A stretch of 64,000 nucleotides of DNA, from NCBI GenBank assembly GCA_047967505.1, contig CM106538.1; one strand, given 5' to 3'. Below the pieces are notes generated by a model. The model ran no database searches. It was not told the DNA's origin and saw nothing but the letters and a program-made list of their open reading frames with translations. This DNA comes from Dipteris shenzhenensis (lineage: Eukaryota; Polypodiophyta; Polypodiopsida; Gleicheniales). This document shows positions 1-9,616 of this stretch, one piece after another (the stretch's first letter is position 1; the number at the start of each line of letters is the position of its first letter). A program made the translations under genes and the position numbers.

Positions 1-99
1 ACCAAGTCTCAACACAGTCATGGATGCATGAAGTACTATGGCTGCCATATCAACCATAACTTGCTACTCAACTGATCTGTGATCATCAAACCTGCTGTG

Positions 100-2230
100 T
101 TTCAAGTATGGAGCCAATATAGGTAATGGAGTACTCAGTAACTTCCCCCTCGCCATATTGAAACAACCAAGTATCTGACAAACATCATCAAGACCATGCA
201 GCACCCACTACAAAGCATACCTATCCATAAGGAACCATATGGCAAGTAACCTCAGAAGGATAGCAACCTCCTGAATACTGAGACCATAACCTGTCTCACT
301 ACGCATCACATCCTGAGCTCTCATAACGGTATCAAACCTATGAAGCCAAGCTCGAGGGGATTGCTTCTGGCCATGGAGGCACTTACGAAGCAAACACATC
401 AATGATTTATGCCCATGCGCAATATGACCCGAGTCAATAATTGCAGAAACCACATCTGTCCTGGCATAACCAGCCAATGGATCATACCGAGCATCATTAG
501 CCAAGGTATCCTCCTCACCATGCATAGCCTCATCCTCATCTGCAAGAGGCACTCCGCATCCTGGGAGTAAACAGTAACTGTCCATAGAAGATGCATCAAC
601 AATCTCCATAGGAGTATAAACCTGTGGAATACTCGAGACATCTGACCGTCTTTGACCAAAATCAGGAAGTAATCGTGGCTGTCCCAACTTTATAACCTAC
701 TCACTGTGGGAAAAACCTCCCACTCCAAGGGATATGGGCTGCCCCTTCAAAGAATTCGGAGGTATCAGTGCACTTACACCCTCCTGGAACACCACTCTCC
801 TGCTATCCACAGTCCTGGGCTATCTAAACATAGCATCCTCTTTGGAATAGACATTATGGCTACGTATCAACTCTCTAGTTGAAGAATCCCATAACCTGTA
901 GTCCTCACTGGACTCACTGTATCCAAGGAAGATACACCTCCTCGATCGGGAACCATGAGCATAAGCCTCGCAGCCAAACACACGTAAATGCTCATAACAT
1001 GGTGCCCTGCTTGTCAAGAAGTCAAATGGCACTCTACCATTCAGAGATCTCCTGGGTGACCTGTTAAGCAAGTATGCAGCTGTCTTACATGCCTCAGCCC
1101 AATAGCATTCAGTAAGACCTGCATATCATAGCATGCTACCAATCCTGTCCAATAGAATCCGATTTATGCCTTCTGCCAAGGCATCGTGCAGAAAGATGAG
1201 GAGTGGTCAACACCCTCCTGATACCAAGTGTATCACATAGATGGTGAAATCTAGAAGAGGTAAACTCTGCATCACCATCAGTCATCAAGCTCAATAGCTT
1301 CTTTCCTGACTGATTTTCAGTATTACCCAAGAAGCGCTGAAATGTATCATATACATCATGCTTTTGCCGAATCGGATATACCCATATGTACTTTGTAGCA
1401 GTATCAATAAATGTCACAAAGTAAGAGGCGCCACCTAGTGAAACAGTAGGCATAGGCCCACAAACTGCACTATGAACCAACTGCAATGGCTCAACATACC
1501 TCTCACTGATTGTCTTCCTCACAAAAGAGGATCCTGACTACTGATCATCATCACAATCATGACATAAAATTTGAGAGACATCCATAACAGGAATGTATCT
1601 CAATGTTGTAAGGGCTTCCATACCTGCAGTAGACATATGTCCAAGTCTAGCATACCATAAACTAACTAATGGCTGCTTACTAATCATAAGCATCTGATCA
1701 TGGACACCTGATACATGCAATGCATAAGAGAATCCAACCCGTGATCCCCTAGCCATAACCAGATTGCCTCTAGCAATCTTCCATGCATGATCACCCAAAG
1801 AGACATGATAACCTGCCTTAACCAACTGTCCAGTATTGATCTTGCTCGTAGAAAGTCCTAGTATATGTCTAACCCTCTATAGAATAAGAATAGAGCCACT
1901 AGGCATAACAAGGTGTAAATCCCCATAACCATAGACATCCATAGAATGATCAATGCCCATCAAACCACTCTCCACAATGCATTCTTGATATGCACTGAAC
2001 CATGACCTATGAGGGATCATATGACATGAAGCACATGGATCTAACATCCAATCACCGAGAATGGGTACATCAGTGGCCAAGAAGGAGGTGTCAGACATAG
2101 ACAAAAGAATGCCTTCATCACTGCTACTGTCAGTGGAAACCCTGGCATCCACGCCTTGAAGCTCATCATGCTTCTTCTCCTTCTTTCTATCATCAGAGGC
2201 TCCCCAACAGCTCCCAGATGAGCTAGAGAC
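100..2230 (-). pseudogene. copia pol relic (PR, GAG-pre-INT, INT, RT fragments)
   Basis: Decayed polyprotein read from high to low coordinates. 1877-2152 holds the protease start, with the catalytic context changed from the usual DSGAS to DPCAS. 1538-1825 is the GAG-pre-integrase zinc-binding region (WYARLGHMS, then CHDCDDDQ). 1136-1522 is the integrase core with D at HSAVCGP and FIDTATKYIWVY; its third acidic residue region is broken near PHLSARCLG. 820-1071 is the integrase C-terminus (VFGCEAYAHG, CIFLGYSES). 208-687 carries a piece of RT (KCLHGQKQSPRAWLHRFD, family KxLYGLKQAPRxWYQKFD), and around 103-156 the STPLP motif after the RT palm. Frames change between the blocks, so no functional protein is possible. 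A deletion joins the INT-RT linker directly to the thumb-side RT. Confidence 0.85.
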
Positions 2231-3047
2231 AATGGAAAAGAACTATGCCAAGACTGGAACCTGCAAGTGCCAAGAATGGCTATGGCGCCAAAATAAGACC
2301 CAAATCTGCCGGGAGGAAACCTCGATGTGAGGTTATAGGTAGCACAATTGCAAATTTTTAGGAAGCCTGGCGTCGACGGAATCGCAATCGGAGGACTGTG
2401 GGAACTCCACCACAAGTTGCATATGCAGCTCTCCAGCGCTCCTTCACGATCTCCTACGCCAAAGAAGTTGCTCACCAACCGACTCCTGGCTCACAGAATG
2501 GCAGCAACAATTGCTCTTAATGCCTATCTACTAGCTGCCCATGACACCTAAATAGCTACCATTAAGCTCCTTATGACCTTAGCAGCTCCAATGAGCTCCA
2601 AGGTGCCCTCGGCTACACGGGTGATAGCAAATGACCGGCTCCATCAACCTCACAACAAAGCAATGGAATCTACAGCCCGCCTTCAAGCAATTCACCTCCT
2701 TCAACGAAGCACACAGCATGGGCTTCGATGCTTCCAACATTCACACAACAAAGAACCCGACTGCTCACAACGGATGTACCAAAACTCCCAGCCGCTCCAT
2801 AGTTGCCGTGATTCTTCCGACTCGGCTAGCAGCGTCAAGTGCCTTCATAGACCTGGCTCAGCAAGCCTCTCTCCATCGACCAAGGCAAGGCCAACAAGAT
2901 GCTTCGTCCAACCGATCGGACTACAGCAGCTAACGTCTACGGACCTCCAGGCGCCAGTAGTCTAGATAATAGTACCGCCTCCTTCCTTATCCACCACGGC
3001 TATAACAATTGTAGCAATCGGTCGCTCCACAAGCTCAATGGCTAGCA

Positions 3048-3059
3048 GCTCTGATACCA
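3048..3059 (-). other. primer-binding site, initiator Met-tRNA
   Basis: The plus strand reads GCTCTGATACCA, so the minus strand has TGGTATCAGAGC, complementary to the 3' end of plant initiator methionyl-tRNA. It lies 2 bp inside the LTR edge, as expected, and fixes the element orientation as minus. Confidence 0.9.
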
Positions 3060-3061
3060 GT

Positions 3062-3611
3062 TGAGGGGGAAGAGCAGAGCACTCAGGAAGGGATAAGAAG
3101 ACACCAAAAGTGGTGGAGCAAAAGCTACTCCAGCTTATTCCTCTATCATATAGATATGAGTATACATGGGCACTGTACAAGTGGGTGGGCACACTGCCCT
3201 TTACCCCAACATGGGGGTCGGTCCCGAAATAGGCCACCGATCACACGATAGAACCGGTGTGCAAAATAGAGCAACTAACCTATGGTCTCCATTCGGCCCA
3301 CAGCCATCCGGGATCATTTGGGACTCCAAACGGGCCCCGCAACCCGAGAGTGGGCTGCCCCGAGAAAAGCTCCATCTACCCTCAATGCGGTCAATCATGG
3401 AATGCTTTCCTGCACTTGCATGTAGCCTAGTTGGTAGTGTGCCAACTCCGTCCAGCCATCAGGCCACACATGGTCCCCATCTGGTGTTCAAACCAGGACC
3501 TATCGCGGATAACCGAGCTACTCAAATGCCTTCTCCTCATATGGAGGGCTTACAAGTAGAGTTAGCTGGTTCCCGCGTAGTTACACGAGAGTGGAGCATT
3601 GATATCTAACA
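3062..3611 (-). repeat. 5' LTR of the 1-3611 copia element
   Basis: About 550 bp bounded by TG (3062, next to the PBS) and CA-type end (TGTTAGATATC when read on the minus strand, ending at 3611). GC-rich centre. The middle part (about 3225-3410) matches 32288-32470, inside another LTR remnant, while the ends differ. The partner LTR lies outside the window, so the target duplication cannot be checked. Confidence 0.75.
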
Positions 3612-4393
3612 GGTAGAACAGTGCGTCACACGATGGTCAAGGTTGAGGTGATGCGGGGGCGAGGACGTGTCCCATGGGCACTGAGGGAGGGTGAGGCGCA
3701 TCGAGTGGCGGTGCGACCATACGTGATGCACGACGCAGAGGCACATCGGTCGACGAGGAGGATAAGGCCGATATGGGCAGCACATCAAGGAATGTAGTAT
3801 GGTCTTGAGACAGCAATGCGAAAGTAACTACTTTTTAAAAGGGGTTTACAGAACTGGGCCAGATGTGGTCTACAAAACACAAGAGGTGGAAATCTTGAGA
3901 AGAAATCCAAAGGGAGTTTGGCCTTTCTATTCATGGTGGCCTCATTGATCAAGAAACACCGCTCATTATGGGAGGGTAATATCTAGTGGAAGGGAGGCAA
4001 TGTCTTTATCTACTATAAAGAGTTTAGCTAAGGAGACTCTTCCCATTTGCTGCCTATCCCTACTCCTTTTGAAGACATTGAAGGTCATATACATAGGGTC
4101 CTAAACACTAGGTGGAAAATACAGGATAGTCAAAGCTGATGGAAGTCTGAATTTCTCAAGGTTTGGTTAAAGGAGATCCATGAGAAAATGTCAGCCCTTC
4201 TCTGGTTGATCCTTCAGAAAGTGGTTTGGACTAATGCCAGAGGTTTACATATTGGCAAGGGGATGGAAGGTGTAGATGCTACTCGGGTCTCCAGAAAGAC
4301 AATTTTCACTTATTTGTTGCATGTCCTCATGCTAGGAGAGTGTGAAAGGATGGTTCAGATGCTTTATGGAGAGACATTGAATTGGAAGGACCT
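3612..4393. other. no recognisable gene
   Basis: Flank of the first element. A 77-codon plus-strand ORF at 4188-4421 is short, matches nothing I know, and runs into the minisatellite. The 3640-3790 part is GC-rich but shows no motif. Confidence 0.5.
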
Positions 4394-4830
4394 ATTTTAT
4401 GGTAGTTATCCTTCAGTGTGATAGTTAGCACTTGTTTTATGATAGTGAACCTATTAGTTTTATGACAATCAGCATTTAGTTTTATGATAGTAAGTACTTG
4501 TTTTATGATAGTGAACCTATAAGTTTTATGGCAGTCAACATTTAGTTTTATGATAGTGAACCTATCAATTTTATGGCAGTCAGTATATCAGTTTTATGGC
4601 AATAGTCAGCATTCAGTTTTATGATAGTAAGTACCTGTTTTATGATCATTAGCATTCAGTTTTGATGATAGTTATAGAACCTATATTAGGATAGTTAGCA
4701 TTATGTTTTATGATAATTAGCACCTCTCTGATAATAGTTAGCACCTATTTTATGACAGTTTATCATGATAGTTTTAGCACATGTTTTATGATAGTGAACA
4801 TATCAATTTCATTAATCGTTAGCATTTAGA
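4394..4830. repeat. degenerate AT-rich minisatellite
   Basis: About 430 bp built from a drifting unit of roughly 20-28 bp around TTTTATGATAGT followed by AGCACCTG, AACCTAT or CAGCATTC variants. At least 15 recognisable copies. Unit length varies, so it is old or expanded by slippage. It ends about 16 bp before the first readable residues of the transposase-like relic. Confidence 0.8.
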
Positions 4831-4845
4831 TTCAATTTCATTACT

Positions 4846-6010
4846 CACAATTTCATCGCTCGATGGCAAGCACAACAGTTCAAGGATTGTATTCATAATT
4901 TCCTTGATGATGTGGTTGTGTCTATGGTAGACTTTGGTGAAAACTGTACTTTTAAAGAAAAGAATGAGATCCAGTCTATGCATTGGCATTCTACACAGGT
5001 TACCATATTTATACACATAACGTACTATAGGAAGACAAGTGAACTCATCAAGACTATCCACTTTTTCATTTCAAATGATAGAATTCATGATACATTGTTT
5101 GTGCAACATTGCTTCATGTTACATTTTCAATTGTCGAAGGAACAAGGTGTAATAATTAAACAACATTGGGTGTGGTCAGATGGCACTGCTTCACAGTTCA
5201 AGGCTTGCAGACCATTTTATTTTGTGGCAAGATATGCTGGTTTGACTGGGATAGAAATGAGCCATTTTTTCTCAGCAATCAGGACACTGCAAGGGAGAAC
5301 ATGATGGAGCAAGAGCTATGGTGAAGGGAACATTGACACACGAACAATTGAAGTCGGATGGAGCTATCTTAAAGTGTGTTGTTGTGTGTCACTTATTGTA
5401 GGTCTAACCTTTTAGAGGGGGATGAAGCTTGCTATCCTTCAAAACAAAGAAATTGTGCCCGTGTTTTTGGGAGGTTAAAGCAGGAGATGTGAATAGGGAG
5501 GAAAAATGGAATTGTGGAACTATCCAAAAATCACGATTTGTGCATGCTATTTCTGGTCATAGTCCACGAGACCCTACAAGAATTGCCATGAGACATTTGG
5601 CTTGCTTTTGTAATGTATGCATGCATGGCCATTAGAATAGATGTGTTAACAAAGCACATGTTCCTTCGTGGGATTATGACACTTTGGTGCCCTTGCCATA
5701 TTCTGAACCGCTAGGTGATGATGAAGATGTATATGATGAGGTAACATATAAGGAACATCATGATGTATTAAGCAATGCTTTGCAAATTGGTGACCCTTTT
5801 GCAATCAAACCGGATTCTGCAACCAATACAGAGGTAGCTAAATTTTACCTCATCAAATGTATTGCACAGAAGGAGGAGGCGAAAGATGACTATGTGGATA
5901 AATGGGAAATAAAATTCCCAAACGATCATATGTCATTAAAGGTTTGTATTACAAGTAGACAAATGCCTATTCCTTCAACCTCCTTTCTAATATGCCCTTG
6001 GTTCACATAA
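4846..6010 (+). pseudogene. transposase-like relic with VWSDG...QFK and GEHDGA motifs
   Basis: Three plus-strand frames read as one decayed protein. 4846-5269 gives HNFIARWQ, MVDFGENCTF, EIQSMHWHSTQVTIF, DTLFVQHCF and HWVWSDGTASQFKACRPFYFVARY. After a 1-bp frameshift near 5270 the next frame gives SGHCKGEHDGARAMVKGTL. 5429-5635 gives FWEVKAGDVNREEKW, and 5684-6010 gives FYLIKCIAQKEEAKDDYVDKWEIKFP. From memory these blocks belong to an uncharacterised, multicopy, transposase-like family of plants and some animals, in which D(F)xEN, SDGxxxQFK and HGKGEHDGAGA form the conserved core; I cannot name the superfamily. The N-terminal half is absent or replaced by the minisatellite, and at least one frameshift plus stops between the blocks make it inactive. 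Confidence 0.65.
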
Positions 6011-6180
6011 TATCACATCTTGTACATTGTATCAAGATACCCATGCAACATATCCCCACAAAAGAAATATGTATTGTATCACATCAGAGATGTATGAGGC
6101 AATCTATAATAGCATGCCCTTTGAGATCTAATTTTTTTAGGGTAATGCTTGACATTTTATAAACTTCCATTTTAAATGGT

Positions 6181-6184
<4 letters not shown>

Positions 6185-6246
<62 letters not shown>
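6185..6246. repeat. (CT)n microsatellite
   Basis: About 31 uninterrupted CT units, directly after AT-rich sequence. Confidence 0.98.
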
Positions 6247-6251
<5 letters not shown>

Positions 6252-6665
6252 GCAGCCCCGACCAGTAGAGCCAGATATTCCACAGTTTCAAGTCAAGAAC
6301 ACCCTCATCATATGCATATGTCTATGAATGAGTTCTTTTTTATAAACCCATCATTGGGTATCATAAGCATATTGTGTTCCTAAAAGATCGCATATAAGAG
6401 GGTTGAGGAGGCAACCAGCAGATGTAATAGCTAAAATCCAAGTGCTTAAAGGACCAAACAGCAAGGGAATGATCCCAAAACAAAGGCAATTCTATTGTTG
6501 CAGCAGCAAAAGAACTCCAGAACATGCCAAAATAGTGTTGGACTTCCCCCCCCTCATCCCACCCCATAGTAGTTAATTAGTCTACACAATCAAAGATTTA
6601 GTCCAGGCTAAAGTACAGATAGACAGTACAGACAGACAAGAAAGAGGTCTCTCTTATAGTTTATT
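6247..6665. other. no recognisable gene
   Basis: A 68-codon minus-strand ORF (6361-6567) has aromatic-rich composition but no known motif. Nothing else is visible here. Confidence 0.4.
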
Positions 6666-6888
6666 ATGCTAGCATATAAAACACCCACAGTACGAATTTG
6701 CATTACTGTACAAAGCTAGCATAGAATATATGATAAATGGCAAAGAACCTATGCTAACAAGCATTGAATAACATATATGCTAACGTATAAAACACCCACA
6801 GTAAGGATTTGCATTAGTGTACAGAGCTAGCACAGAACAAATGCTAACTTGCATAGATTCTATGCTAACAAGCATAGAATAACATATA
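6666..6888. repeat. two-copy tandem duplication, about 111 bp
   Basis: The string TATAAAACACCCACAGTA recurs at 6675 and 6786. Each copy also holds GCTAGCA(C/T)AGAA and ATGCTAACAAGCAT(A/T)GAATAACATATA. The copies are clearly diverged. Confidence 0.8.
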
Positions 6889-7119
6889 CTCTAGAAGTTG
6901 ACTAGCACAGAGAATATGCTAACTAGTTTATCCATGGATTTAAATGATTTTTGTTTATTTAAGTTATTATTAAGTTAAGGAAAAGTTAAACTTTTAAATG
7001 AGGATTCTTAAATATAAAAATTTATACTAGTATTTTTGCAATATAGAGTAATGTAAGAATTATATATATATATATATAGTTAAGGTCCATGCATGAGATT
7101 AATTTACCATGACAATCCT

Positions 7120-7290
7120 CTAAAATCTCCAAGACTTAATAACGGTGTTAATAAACACCTTTTAGGGTTTTGAAACTCTAAAATATCCAAGAGTTAATAA
7201 CGGTGCCAATAAACACCTTTCAAAGTTTCAAAAAGAAAAAATGGTATAATTTCAAAGAGCTTTATAATGGTGCTTATAAACACCTTGCAA
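7120..7290. repeat. short tandem repeat, about 58-67 bp, three copies
   Basis: TAATAACGGTG followed by (T/C)(T/C)AATAAACACCTTT recurs at 7138 and 7196, with a weaker copy near 7262. The first two copies also share CTAAAAT(A/C)TCCAAGA. Confidence 0.75.
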
Positions 7291-7329
7291 TAGTTACAAA
7301 GGTTTTTTAAGCACACACCATCAAATGAC

Positions 7330-7605
7330 ATATCTTGATGGAGGGGGAAAGAAGTAAAAGAGAGAGGAAGGGGGAGAGAGATAAAATGGAGGGGGAAAGG
7401 AGAGGGAGAAGGAGAGAGAGAGAGGGGAGTAAAGAAAGGGAGAGGGAGAGGGAGAGGGAGGGGAGAAATAAATTTTTGAAAACAAATTTATTTAGATAAG
7501 AGGGGAGAGATGGGTGATGAGGAGGAGGGGAAAAGATCGCGTTGCCGCACGACAGTGCAAAATATATATATAGAGGACACTTGAAAGGGTGGGGAAGAAA
7601 GGGAG

Positions 7606-7643
<38 letters not shown>

Positions 7644-7750
7644 AAGAAAAAGATAGAGGGAGGAGAAAGGAGAGGGAGAGGGGAAGGGGAAGGGGACTGC
7701 AACACGAGGGAGAGGGGGAGAGGAGGGGAGGAACACAATGACAGGGAGGA
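7330..7750. repeat. polypurine tract, low complexity
   Basis: About 420 bp almost purely G and A on the plus strand, with a (GA)n core at about 7609-7642 and two short interruptions (about 7470-7500 and 7540-7590). ORFs over this stretch in several frames are composition artefacts, rich in Arg/Glu/Gly on one strand and Ser/Leu/Pro on the other. Confidence 0.9.
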
Positions 7751-7842
7751 TGTGATTGAAAATGAGCTATGGGATAGGTGAGAGTCAATATACTTCCCTC
7801 AAGGAATTCAAACGTCCCGCTCTAGAATTCAAACTTCTTACT

Positions 7843-7853
7843 ACTTCTCTAGC

Positions 7854-7925
<72 letters not shown>

Positions 7926-8560
7926 CCCCCCCTTCCCCTCCCCCTCCCCCATTCTCCCTCCCCCGCCTCCCCCTCCCTCTCCCCCCTTTCTCCTCTTTCC
8001 CCTCTCCCTTTCTCCTCTTTCCCTTCTCCCTCTCCCCCCTTTCCCCTCCCCCTTCCCCCCTTTCCCCCATTTCTCCCCTTCCCCCATTTCCCCCCTTCCC
8101 CTTCCCCTCCCCCCATTCCCCCTTCCCCCCTTTCTCCCATTCCCTCCTTCCCCCCTTTCCCCCCTTCCCCCTTCCTGTCCCCCCCTTCCCCCCTTCCCCT
8201 GCGCCCTTTCCCCTTTCCCCCTTTACCCTTCCCCCCCTTCCCCTCCCACCTCTCTCCTTTTTCCCCCTTTCCCCTTTCCCCCCTTCCCCTCCCACCTTTC
8301 TCCTTTCCCCCCTTCCCCCCCCTTTTTACCCTCGGCCCCACCCCCACCCCCACCCCCTCCCACCTTTCCCCTTTTCCCCCCTTCCCCCCCACGCCCACCC
8401 CCCCACCCCTTTCCCCTCCCCCTCCCCTCCCTTTCCTCCTTTACCTCCCCCCCCCCTTTCCCCTCTGCCCCCCCTCCCCACTTTTACCCTTTTACCCCCC
8501 CACTTTCCTTCCCCCCTTTTCCTTCCCTCCCTCCCCTCTCCTCACTTTCCCTGCCAATGT
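7843..8560. repeat. polypyrimidine tract with (CT)n and C-runs
   Basis: It opens with about 31 CT units (7860-7922) and continues as C-run/T-run sequence to about 8560. The minus strand therefore has hundreds of bases of G-runs. 8336-8370 is a dense CCCCA/CCCCC block, which is a G-quadruplex pattern on the minus strand and an i-motif pattern on the plus strand. Long ORFs here (for example 7756-8562) encode only Pro/Ser/Leu/Phe and are not genes. Confidence 0.95.
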
Positions 8561-8594
8561 GAACGTACTTCCTTCTCTTCCCTTCTCCTCCACT

Positions 8595-9065
8595 CCATTA
8601 ATTCCCTTTTTTTCTTAGCTTTCCAAGGTAAATTTTTAAGGGTGAATCTAGGAGCTTCTCCAAACTAGAAATATTTCAATCTTGAAATTTGATAAATTCA
8701 CCCAAAAGGTAACATAACTTCCTCGTGTGAGACCCAAATTTAGCCCTCCAAGTACTCAAATCAATCGGCATAAGTCATCTAGAGTCATCTAAATGGTTAG
8801 AAATTTTAAATTCCATCTCCATTATTCCATTTTTTTCTTAGCTTTCCAAGGTAAAATTTTAAGGGCGAATATTTGCTCAAAGGCAAATCTAGGAGCTTCT
8901 CCAAACTAGTTAAGCTAATATTTCAATCTTGAAATTTGATAAATTCGCCCAAAGAGTAACATAACTTCCTCGTGTAAGACCCAAATTTAGCCCTTTAAGT
9001 ACTCAAATCAATTGGCATAAGTCATCTAGAGTCATCTAAATGGTTAGAATTTTTAAATTCCATCT
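8595..9065. repeat. two-copy tandem duplication, about 224 and 246 bp
   Basis: Copy 1 (8595-8818) and copy 2 (8819-9065) both run from CCATT.ATTCC(C/A)TTTTTTTC through TTAGCTTTCCAAGGTAAA and TAACATAACTTCCTCGTGT to TCTAAATGGTTAGAA. Copy 2 carries about 20 extra bases near 8870-8890. The satellite array starts immediately after copy 2. Confidence 0.9.
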
Positions 9066-9217
9066 TGTAAAAAACGTGTGCAAAGTGTTATGCCCATTAA
9101 GAATGAGCACATTCGAATGACACACCTTAGATTCTCATAACACTTGGTGAAAAACGGTGTTTGTGGCGAGTTTGACCATCCAAAGCATATACGATGGGCA
9201 CGATAATTTACACGCTT
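9066..9217. repeat. satellite monomer, left end of the array
   Basis: It holds the monomer landmarks GTGTGCAAAGTGTTATGCCCAT, GACACACCTTAGAT, CATAACACTTGGTGAAAAACGG, GTTTGACCATCC and GATGGGCACGATAATTT. The copy is cut at 9217 by the LTR element and resumes at 15918, with CGCTT and CGCTC flanking that insertion. Confidence 0.9.
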
Positions 9218-9604
9218 TGTTGAGAGATATGGTGCCATGAGCACATAGATTAAAGGGCAAAGGTATGTGATAAGGAATGTATTAAAGTAGCCACCCTAAG
9301 ATGTGGACTACATGATGTGGAAATGTGGATTGAGGATATCTACAAGGAGAGATGTGGATGAGAGGATCCCACATGGTTTGACTATTCTAAAGGCTCTCTC
9401 TATATAAGAAGACTATCATGTATTGTTGAGTACAAGGTAGAAATGCACATTCACTCAAGATTCTGTTTATGAGTCCAAGCTAATCTATCTTGGGACCTAA
9501 TTGACTTGAGGTACATGTCATGAGCACTCTCTTCATCATGTTTCCACACAGGTTCCATCCACCTTAGAGAGATCCTTAGATCCTTAGGCACACATGTTTT
9601 CTCA
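9218..9604 (+). repeat. 5' LTR, 387 bp
   Basis: Starts TGTTGAGAGATATGGTGCC and ends TGTTTTCTCA directly before the PBS. A TATA box (TATATAA, 9411-9417) follows a CT-rich stretch. Confidence 0.93.
9411..9417 (+). promoter_or_regulatory. LTR TATA box
   Basis: TATATAA after GGCTCTCTC in the 5' LTR; the same motif is kept in the 3' LTR near 11803. Position within the LTR fits the start of a genomic retrotransposon RNA. Confidence 0.6.
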
Positions 9605-9616
9605 TGGTATCAGAGC
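9605..9616 (+). other. primer-binding site, initiator Met-tRNA
   Basis: TGGTATCAGAGC directly abuts the LTR end, the canonical copia-type PBS. Confidence 0.95.

Larger units (their letters stand above)
1..3611 (-). mobile_element. Ty1/copia LTR retrotransposon, 5' part, degraded
   Basis: On the minus strand the order is LTR (3611-3062), primer-binding site (3059-3048), leader, protease, GAG-pre-integrase, integrase, then reverse transcriptase, which is the Ty1/copia order. The 3' end lies left of the window. The element is dead: pol is split over several frames, a large part of the integrase-RT linker and RT core is missing, and no clear Gag remains between the PBS and the protease. The pol belongs to the same clade as the element at 18980-24206, because blocks such as LHVSG and WYARLGHMS/WHCRLGHMS match closely, but the LTRs are unrelated in length (550 versus 170 bp). 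Confidence 0.9.

Noticed and set aside
3048-3059. tRNA-like GCTCTGATACCA strings at five places (3048, 9605, 24024, 30368, 34487, the second on the plus strand)
   Set aside because: Only the 3' 12 nt of initiator tRNA is matched and each sits beside an LTR edge; they are primer-binding sites, not tRNA genes.
7756-8562. 268-codon Pro/Ser/Leu/Phe ORF and the long Gly/Arg/Glu ORFs on the opposite strand
   Set aside because: They only translate the polypyrimidine/polypurine tract; no start context, domain or codon structure. Similar artefacts occur at 7307-7788.
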